This document shows, in pieces, positions 56,701-64,000 of a stretch of DNA of 64,000 nt. This DNA comes from Ceraceosorus guamensis. Its lineage: Eukaryota; Basidiomycota; Exobasidiomycetes; Ceraceosorales; Ceraceosoraceae. The stretch covers positions 255,197 through 319,196 of the forward strand of contig NW_020290017.1 in the NCBI RefSeq assembly GCF_003144195.1. Direction: 5' to 3'. The notes below the pieces were generated by a model. That model was not told the DNA's origin and searched no databases. It saw nothing but the letters and a program-made list of their open reading frames with translations. Numbering within the stretch: position 1 is the first letter of the stretch; the number at the start of each line of letters is the position of its first letter. A program made the position numbers and the translations under genes.

Positions 56701-58461
56701 GCTTGTAGCAGGATGCATGCTTCTTCCACACGCATCGACAACGCTTTGCAAAGTGTAAGTGTACGTGCCAGGTTCTCGCGTGTCGAGCGTCAAGGGAATG
56801 TCGACACTTTGAGCTTCTGCCCAGGCTAGATCTGCAGCAGCGATGGATCGCTTCAGAGCTTCGGACATGCCGCTCACGGATCCAGAGAGACCATCGAGCG
56901 GGCTGGTCGGATGTTGAGGGCTCGAAATCCTCGCGATGCGCAGTTGCTTGACGTGCGCAGCCGGTGCGGCGGACTTGGTTTTGGGGGTTGCCGCGCCTGG
57001 TCGGGTGAATGCAGCGGACGATTGGGTGTAGACGAGTTCCAAAGGTGCTACTCCTTTGACCCTGACGTGGAGATCGCCCTGATCTGCAGGGCAGTGATGA
57101 AGAGTCGGCAACAGCCCGTCTTTGTATTGCTTGGTGAGGGCACCAGACGATGTCTTTCCCTTGGCGCTTGCATCTGCCTTTGAAGGAGCAGCGAGAAAGG
57201 TGGCAGATGGGCATTGCACCACAATCACCTCCGACCGATCAATGCGCGCATCGTGTTGCTTCTTGTCCAGCACTCTTTCCAGCTTGACACGACCCACCTG
57301 ACCGACCGGCAGGTTGAACAGAAATTGCTTGCCTTGCGTCGCAGCAGTTGCTCGCTTCGCGCGCGCGTCGGACCCAGCGACGATGGCGTTATCTGTGGAG
57401 CCCGCGCCTCCGCGTCGCACAACTTGTCCCTGCTGAAGACTGGAAGGTCTAGCTTGCTCGATGCGCGCTAGGCCGGCCTGATCGTCATCCAGCTCGTAGT
57501 CCAACTGCTGTTTGCGCCCAGCTGACACGTCGTCTGTAGATTGCGCCAGGCTATGAAGCGCCGAGCCTGGAATGCTCATATTGAAGTAGTCGACCAAAGA
57601 AGGATCGTTGAAGGATGTGATGCTGTACTGAAGCAGTGCGGGCTCGGTGTTGTTGAAGAGCAAGGGCAAGCTTGCGGTTCGAGCGTGAGGACCGACGCAG
57701 TGACAAACTGTCCTGGTGTGCTCGTGGGACAAGGTGGCTGTGCTGTACGGCAGGATGTGAACCGTATACTGCGGGTGATGGGGGACCAAAGTTAGTGGGT
57801 CAGGACGTGAGCCAGCCTCGAGGCCATGACGTTGCCATGCGCACCTGGCCGATGATGCGCTCCTTGGGCGCTACGAGTCGCTTGACTTCCACTCTATTGC
57901 CCTCAAAGGAGAGCTGTCCAGCCCACGGGTTGACCGTATCTGCCGAGGAGGTTGCGTGCAGTCGATCCTCAGCATCAGCCAATCGCGGCCGCCGCACAAG
58001 AAGGCGCATGCATGCTACTCACTCGCAAGCCCAGTGACTGTAGAGCTAATCGGTCCGACCACCGGCAAGGCGTAAAGTATGGTAGGCAGCCATCTCCACC
58101 CACCCGCGAGCAAAAAGTCAAAGGAGGCTAGCAGGGCAAAGATGGCGACCCACACGGTGGGTTTGAGGTCCAGACGCGGTATCCTTAATCGAGCGAGCGC
58201 ATACAACAAGCCTACGTCCAGCAAGAGAGATGTTGTGAGAAAAGGTGCGAGAAGACTTGAGCTGCTGGCGCTACTCGAATGATGTGATCCGGTCGATGCG
58301 AGGGAGGCGATGGGCGAGATGGATTGACCGGCTGCGAAAGGCTGAATGAGGAGATGATAGATCTTGTAAGAGTGAAGCAGTACCGTCGCTGTAGCTGCCC
58401 ATCGTCTCTGTGTCGGACCGTCAGCGAGCGAGAGGGGGATGAGCGAGGGAGAAGAGCTCAT
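53710..58461 (-). CDS. POM152: Nuclear pore membrane protein POM152-like
   Basis: Exons on the minus strand are 58461-58023, 57939-57845, 57768-54198, 54106-53991 and 53892-53710, all in phase, giving 1467 residues. The N-terminus has three or four hydrophobic segments (YKIYHLLIQPFAAG, LLAPFLTTSLLLDVGLLYAL, TVWVAIFALLASFDFLLAGG, LPTILYALPVVGPI). Then come VNPWAGQLSFEGNRVEVKRL and the long lumenal part of repeated Ig/cadherin-like beta domains (GxPPFxLE-type strands such as SGTPPFRLEMQ, SGAPPFEVDFS and EGEPPFSFTYSR). This is the architecture of fungal POM152, which rings the pore in the perinuclear lumen. The second intron acceptor (CGGCAG|ATACGG) was chosen as the one that keeps the frame. 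Assignment rests on architecture and the TVHILPYSTA segment. Confidence 0.82.
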
Positions 58462-59967
58462 CGTGCTTCGTTCGAAGGGGAATGACTGATTGCGAGTGCA
58501 GCGCGCGAAGCGGGCGTTAGGAAGAAGGTGCCAGGCAGCGCAGCTACTCTACCGGATCATCATCTCCATCTCCAATCGAGCGAGCGTGGTTGATGCTGCG
58601 CCTTTTGAAGGGTTGGTCGCGGTGACAGACGTTCAATTGAGTCTGCCAGAGAGGAGCGTGTTGGGAGGAGGAGTAGGTACAAGCGCAAGGAGAGCCTGTC
58701 GCACCTGCCCGCAGTTGCGAGTGTGAGTCACGAGTGAGGATAGGGTGTGCACGGCAATCGTGAATCGTGAATGTGAATGTGAATGTGAAGGGCTTGGCTT
58801 GAGGCTCCGCTGCTCGGTGAGTATATTGCAGGTGCTGGAGCTGCTGGACTGGACGTGCTGGTGAAGCGTTTCTGCGTGCAATTCGTGATTGTGAATCACC
58901 ACTCTTCATCAGGCTGGAGCAGTAGTCAAAGTAGCCTCCACCGCCAGTCACGAGTCACGAGTCAGCTTGGGAGTTGCTTGCTGTGCTTGTCGCTTCATCT
59001 GTGCTGCTGCTGCTGCTGCTGCTGCTGCATCGCGGTCCATCATCATCATCATCATCCTCCAAAAAAAGACGCGTCTTTAATTGCGGCCTGCAGTCACGGG
59101 TCGCGAGAGTCGCGAGAGTCACGAGATCGACTCAAGACTTGAGTCGTCGCCCGCGGTGTCGATGTCATGATCGACCCGTACGAAACATTCACGCCGTGCG
59201 CGCGCGCGCGTATAGACGCGCAGCACACACCCGCATGCATGGCCTTCGTGTCGCGTCCCGCGCGGCCGTCGCTGATGCTGCTGCTGCTGCTGCTATGCTT
59301 GCGATTCGCTGCTGCTGCTGCTGCTGTGCGTGATGAAGCGCGCGGGAGGATGCATGGGAATGGATCATGGATCGCATGCAGTCACCATTCAGCAGCGGTG
59401 CGTGAGTGAGTGAGTGAGGAGAGGAGGTGCATGACGAAGCAATCAATCAATCAATCGACTCGATCAAACCTCATCATCCCGAATCACAAGCGCTCACACC
59501 GAAGCTGCTGCTGCACATGCTCGGCCGTCCCATCTGACGTTTGACTTTGTTTGGGAGCTCGTGCACATTGTCGACTCACACTGTCATCACGACTACCTAC
59601 AAGTCGATCAATCAGTGTTGCTGTCCGTCGCCTTGGAGGCTGACTGGCATAAGAGCAGCTGCTGCTCGAACCTTTCGCCAGGCGAATCACATTCACATCC
59701 ACATCCACATCCACACCCACGCCCACACCCACATTCGCGGCACATTACCCCTCTCTTCTTTCCCCCCTGACGCAACGCCTGCTCGAATCAAGCCAAGCCA
59801 AGTTCATCACCCGCGCTGTGATAGGCCCCCCACAGTCCATCCACTTGCCCGACCAGCCATCCGTCCGAGTGTCCGCCGCCGCACTTTGCAACTTTTCCCT
59901 CATCTCGCTCCTCTTTGCCCACCCTCGACGCGCGCGCGCTCTCTCTCTTTCTCTCTCTCTCGCAAAG
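58462..59967. other. Divergent promoter region (POM152 / HP1) with simple repeats
   Basis: No gene supported. It is the densest stretch for TCACGAGTCACGAGTC/ATCGTGAATCGTGAATG words (58725, 58757-58790, 58881-58900, 58944-58965, 59092-59125). It also has CTG runs (59005-59030, 59278-59295), CAT runs (59040-59057) and CACATC/CACACC runs (59690-59735). A pyrimidine tract (CTCTCTCTTTCTCTCTCTCT) lies directly before the HP1 ATG. Confidence 0.55.
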
Positions 59968-61423
59968 ATGGCAAGAGCGGGATCGATCGCCGTCTCTTCC
60001 GGCTCAGACAGTGGAGCACCTACGAGTGGTCGCAAGTCTGTAGGAGCAGGTAGCGCCAGCAAGAAGACCGCCTCTTTCGCTGCTGCTCGCAAGTCCAACA
60101 GCTCCAGTTCGAACAAAAAGTCCAAGAGAGGAGAGGAAGATGAGGTGGAAGAGGTGATCGATGAACCTCATCAAGATGGTGATGAGGTCGCTATTCGAGA
60201 GGAGGATGAGGATGAGAATGTCGAGGAAGAGGAGGAGGATGATGATGATGATGAGGATGAGGAGCCGGAGTACGAAATCGAAAAGATTTTGAGACATCGA
60301 TCTGCCAAGAATACGGGCAAGATTGATTATTACATCAAGTGGAAAGGATACGATCTTAATGAAAGTACCTGGGAGCCAGAGGTGAGTCTTGCTGGTGGTG
60401 GGCGGTGGTAGAGCAGAGCGGAAAGGTTTGGGAGCCTGGCTCGTGTGCTAAGCAACGCTCATATCCACTGCTACGCGATGCAGGCCAACGTGAAGGCTAC
60501 GGCTGGCGAAATGGTCAAGCAGTACTGGGAAGGCGCGCCTGGCAACAAGGTGCAACCGCGCAAGTACCTCTCGCCCTCTAAAGCCGCCGCAGCCGCCGCT
60601 CTGGCCGGTGCCAAGCGAAAGCGATCGGCCGGTCGAGCATCCGCCGATGCCGATGCTGAGTCCATCGAGCAAGTTGAGGATGAGGAGGAGGAGGAGGAGG
60701 AGGAAACGTCGGCAGAGAAGAGCAAGAGCAGCAAAGCAGCGCCTAGCAAAGAAGAGAAGGAGCATGCAAAGCATTTGCAGGATGTTCAGAGGGAAAAGGA
60801 AAAGTACGAAGCGATGGATAGTTGGGACGATATTTGCATATGCGAGACGATGGAGAGGGGAGAGGATGGCGTGCTTGTCGCTCTCATGAAGTTGTGAGTG
60901 TGTGTGTGTGTGCGCGCGCGCGAGAGAGAGAGAGAGATAGAGAAAGAGAGGGAAGGAGGAAGAGCGAAAGGATGACGATGTTGTTGATGATGATGATGGG
61001 GTGAAGGGGCATATCGTAGAGCGCATGCTTACCCACCTATCTGTCTCACTCGACGCCCGTCTTGCTCGCTCCGCGCAGCAACAAGTGCAAGTACGAGCTG
61101 GATTTTCCAGCCGAAATCTGCTACAAGCGAGCTCCTCAAAAGGTAAGCTTGAGGGAGGGGTCCGAGCAGAGTTGAAGTGGGCCATGCGCGCAATGCATCC
61201 ATCCATTCGTTCACTCAGCGCCGCGTTGAGGGGGGGCAGGAGCGAATTGGCAAATCGAATTTGGAGCGCTGACCATTTCGTGTTCCTTCTGCCCGCTGTC
61301 CCCATCGACGAATCAATGCACCCACGCTGCGGCCCGCGCCGGGCACAGATGCTAGCATTCTACGAAGCTCATTTGCGCTTCAAGACGCCTACGGCCGGGG
61401 CGGGCAAAAAGACGAGAAAGTAA
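59968..61423 (+). CDS. HP1/Swi6-like chromodomain and chromoshadow protein
   Basis: Exons are 59968-60381, 60484-60893, 61079-61142 and 61349-61423, giving 320 residues. After a Ser/Lys-rich start and a long acidic tract comes the chromodomain (about 98-155): [31 protein letters not shown] joined to [15 protein letters not shown]. The aromatic cage residues Y, W and Y/W are present. A charged hinge ([10 protein letters not shown], then poly-E) leads to the chromoshadow domain (about 255-310): [40 protein letters not shown] and [14 protein letters not shown]1 proteins bind H3K9me3 and dimerise to form heterochromatin. Intron positions inside the shadow domain are phase-consistent. The family call is certain on the two domains; the silencing role is inferred. 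Confidence 0.95.
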
Positions 61424-62318
61424 AAGGAAGCGGAGGGAGAGGGAGGAGAGGGGCGCCGCTCAAGACTCTATTTGGCGAGAATGAAGGAAAGACGAGCGAT
61501 GGGAAGGATAGGAGGGCACTAGGATGTGAGGTCATCAGACGAGACGAGAGAGCTGGAGAGACGCTTGCTTCGTTGGCCACAGCGACGCCATGGACACCTT
61601 CTAGTGGGATAGGAGATGGGTGATGAGTCGTGGCGAATGGGATGCGCACGGCGTGCTTCGTGTTCCCACGGCTGGGCTGGAACGTGGACAAGGGCAGGGG
61701 CAAGGGCAGGCTGGGGAGAAGTGAGGGAGAGGGTTCGTCGGTGGTGGCACATGAGGGCATCTTTGCGATTTTGCGCCAAACGTTGCGCGCGCGCGCGCAC
61801 TCCCTCTTGGGCAATGACTTCCCAACGTTCCACAACTTGACCCCACTCCTCGACACATCCTCTCACTCGCCTGCTCGCCCCCCACTCGACCACTGATAAC
61901 TCGCCGCCGACCTGATTCACACTCCCAAAAGAAACAAGAGGGGGAAACTTTTTCCACATTCCTTGCGCGAGCCCAAAACGCATTCGCCACCCCATCCCGA
62001 CCCCATCCCCACGCCAACCGCCCTGCCTTTCCCTCTCCTCCTCCCCTCCTTCGTGCATCTTGCATCTCTTTCGCCCAAATCTCTATATACATCTTCTCGC
62101 TTCATATCAGCCCGATCTACAGCTCCACCCTCCCCCCTCCCCGCTTCCTCGACTCGACTCGATCAGGCTCTGATGCGGAATGGGAGGGGGCATCAATATC
62201 CAACGCGCGCGCGCGCAGGATTCTCCCACGCACCTACCAAAAACACATGAAGACTTGTTCCTCCCTTTCCTTGCTGCCTGCCTGCCTGTCCCCGGAACCT
62301 TTTAATGATGAAGTGGGG

Positions 62319-62343
62319 GAAAGGAAAACTTTTTTTTCCTTTC
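62319..62343. repeat. Perfect 10-bp inverted repeat
   Basis: GAAAGGAAAA (62319-62328) and TTTTCCTTTC (62334-62343) form a perfect stem with a 5-nt loop. It could be a transcript-end hairpin or chance in a purine/pyrimidine-biased stretch. Confidence 0.7.
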
Positions 62344-62524
62344 TTGGGGAACCACGCACGCCATCCTCGAAATTCCCGTTCCCTTTTTTTTTGTTTTTTT
62401 GGCTTTGGGATTCACGCGATTCATTGTTTCCCGCCGTCACGAGGGGCCGGGTAAGCCCAGACATGACTTTTTATATTCCCAGAAGCGTGTGTGCGTGCGC
62501 AAGTCACGATCGAGCTCAGTGCCA

Positions 62525-62538
62525 AATCTATATAGATT
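62525..62538. promoter_or_regulatory. 14-bp palindrome with TATATA core
   Basis: AATCTATATAGATT is a perfect palindrome. It may act as a TATA element for an unannotated transcript or as a binding site; neither is shown. Confidence 0.3.
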
Positions 62539-62668
62539 GGGGGTCATGATTTTTTCTCCCCCCCGCGATTCTTCGCCCCCAATTTCGTATTATTGTGGTG
62601 ACGCGTCTATGCGCTGCCGTACGACCCCATTTACGCTTTTCACTCAACCCCCCCATCCCCACTCCCCT

Positions 62669-62704
62669 CTAATTCATCTTCTTGTTCCTTTTCTTCGTCG
62701 AAGC

Positions 62705-62750
<46 letters not shown>

Positions 62751-63792
62751 TTGGATGATGCTTTTTCCGAATGGGAAGACGCGACGAGCTGAGCATCGTC
62801 TTGCCAAGCTACTGCAGAGGAGGCGATGTCCTTGCGCGTCGTAGGAGCCGTGGCCGTGGCCGTGGCCGTGGCCGTGCCAGTCCCTGTTGTTCTCCTCCGC
62901 CTCTGCGTCGTCCTTGTCGTCGTCGCTGTCGTCGTCGCTGCAGGCAGCCAATGGATCATCAAAGCTCTGGCAGCGAAACAAAGGGCAATGATGATCGTAG
63001 CTGCCGCTTTGGCCACATCGACTTGCTCTGCCTTCGATGGCAATACGGAGGAGGAGGAGGAGGAGAAGCGCACATTCCCGTCATCCTCCTCCTCCTTGGC
63101 CTGCTGGCTGTCAGCGTGCACAAACGCGAACCTGCTCCACCACCCCGCATGAAGGGCGGTGTAGGATGTGTGGGAGTGGGCGATGCATCCGTACGCCGTG
63201 GCGGCCAAAAAGGCGGCCAAAATGTCCACCACCTGCAGCAAGCTCTGCGCTCTCGTAAACGGCGGAGCGTTCAATGTCCACGTGCGGTCAAAGATGCCCA
63301 GCATGCCTCCGACTTGCGAGCCTGCTGTAGCTGCTAGCACGCCGCAGAGGATTTGAAAGGGCAAAGAGGCGCGGACGAGGGGGTTTGCGTGCGCGAGGGG
63401 AAGCGCTACGCCTAGACTGACAGCTTGCGCCCGCATACCACCATCCAGCACGAAGAGGCAAGTGTCGAGAAGCGCAGCAGCGTTGGGTGCTGCTGGAGCG
63501 AAAGAGAGCAAAACTTGCAGGATAAAGTGCGCAGAGAGGTAGTTGAGCAGGGGAGAGATGGAGAGCAATTGTGCAGGAACCGTATTGTTCAGGTAGGCCA
63601 CTGCAAAACTTCCTCCCCACGCCTTGGGCCAGTCGCCAGTCGCCAGTCGGAGTTGTGGAGTTCAAGGTGGGGAAGTACGCTTTACGGTCAGATGCCGAGC
63701 ACACACCTTTCACCCGCACACTCCACCACGTGACACGACGCATCAGCCCCCCCGCCCGCAAGACTCACCATGATCAAGAAGCCCACCGTATC
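62669..63792 (-). CDS. Polytopic membrane protein, 5' end unresolved (possible TRIC-like channel)
   Basis: The last exon is 63600-62669 and an upstream exon ends at 63769. Joining them reads GYGGLLDHVAYLNNTVPAQL in frame across the 63601-63768 intron. The acceptor of that upstream exon (63793 or slightly further) and the start codon are uncertain; a first exon may lie near 63978 or beyond the window. Hydrophobic helices: YLSAHFILQVLLSFAPAAP, GVALPLAHANPLV, FQILCGVLAATAGSQVGGM, LLQVVDILAAFLAATAYGCI and AATIIIALCFAARALMI. The LLDTCLFVLDG and LNAPPF segments recall fungal TRIC-type cation channels, but this is a weak guess. The tail has Thr-rich TATATATA-type and 18-Ala homopolymer runs and ends in KKRNKKMN. 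Confidence 0.6.
62704..62750. repeat. GCA/CAG trinucleotide run
   Basis: About 15 uninterrupted CAG/GCA units. On the minus strand they encode an 18-residue alanine run in the C-terminal tail of the membrane protein. Confidence 0.95.
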
Positions 63793-63820
63793 CTGCATCC
63801 AGCCCGGACCCAGTCTTTGC

Positions 63821-63884
63821 TCCCTCTCCCTCTCCCTCTCCCTCTCCCTCTCCCTCTCCCTCTCCCTCTCCCTCTCCCTCTCCC
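63821..63884. repeat. TCCCTC hexanucleotide microsatellite
   Basis: About 10 perfect tandem copies of TCCCTC, just upstream of the 5'-most exon identified for the membrane protein. It lies either in that gene's first intron or in its leader. The minus-strand frame through it reads (RE)n and is not taken as protein. Confidence 0.95.
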
Positions 63885-64000
63885 CCTTTCTCTCGCCATT
63901 CTCCATCATCATCCCCTCCCTGCCCTCATCTTCGCGCCTCCTCCTCCTAGCCAGACCAGCAAGCGCTCTGAAAGCCAAAGAAGTCCTCAGAGCATGAAGT

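Larger units (their letters stand above)
61424..62668. other. Long convergent intergenic region
   Basis: 1.2 kb between two convergent stop codons with no gene supported. It contains GC alternations (CGCGCGCGCGCGC near 61786 and 62202), a TCTATATACATC TATA-like element near 62085, a 10-bp inverted repeat (62319-62343) and a 14-bp palindrome (62525-62538). Confidence 0.5.

Noticed and set aside
55570-56829. 419-codon plus-strand open frame
   Set aside because: Antisense to the large POM152 exon; Arg/His/Leu-rich composition with no domain.
1-64000. tRNA, 5S rRNA and other structured RNA genes
   Set aside because: I looked for GGTTCGANTCC-type B boxes and 5S-like sequence on both strands and found no convincing match. 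A covariance-model scan would be decisive.

Overview
The window is nuclear DNA from a GC-rich, intron-rich fungus. Most coding regions are split by short introns (about 45-230 nt, a few longer) with GTGAGT/GTAAGT-type donors and CAG/TAG acceptors. The gene content (HP1-type chromodomain protein, POM152, AVL9, P4-ATPase flippase, external NADH dehydrogenase with EF-hands) and the exon style suggest a basidiomycete, most likely Ustilaginomycotina. The lineage is an inference and was not tested by any search.

Layout. 1-19.5 kb is a dense block of conserved genes: the 3' part of an EF-hand external NADH dehydrogenase (+); an FHA-domain SNIP1/Pml1-like protein (-); an acidic bZIP-like protein (+); mitochondrial HSP60 (-) and its co-chaperonin HSP10 (+) in a head-to-head pair; KAE1 (-) directly downstream of a seven-exon amidase (-); and a NUFIP1-like CCCH protein (+). 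From 19.5 to 26.9 kb is an accessory island. It holds a locus duplicated in tandem, with one open copy of an unrecognised coiled-coil protein (23417-24436) and one broken copy (about 20637-21488). The copies sit in or beside blocks almost without CpG. 26.9-46.5 kb is again conserved: a P4-ATPase (-), AVL9 (+), a trans-sulfuration PLP enzyme (-), tRNA-splicing endonuclease SEN2 (+) and a multi-span RING-H2 protein (-). 46.5-53.7 kb is gene-poor and holds an unrecognised repeat-containing membrane protein (50381-52831). 53.7-64 kb has POM152 (-), an HP1/Swi6-like protein (+) and a membrane protein cut or unresolved at its 5' end (-).

Functional links. HSP60/HSP10 form one folding machine, and the shared 665-bp promoter region with a candidate heat-shock element suggests co-regulation. 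KAE1 and SEN2 both act on tRNA (t6A modification and intron removal). NUFIP1-like and SNIP1-like proteins belong to snoRNP and mRNA-processing pathways. The flippase and AVL9 act in post-Golgi membrane traffic. HP1 would be the reader of H3K9-methylated chromatin, which makes the CpG-depleted duplicated island worth noting. No tRNA, rRNA, CRISPR array or intact transposon was recognised.
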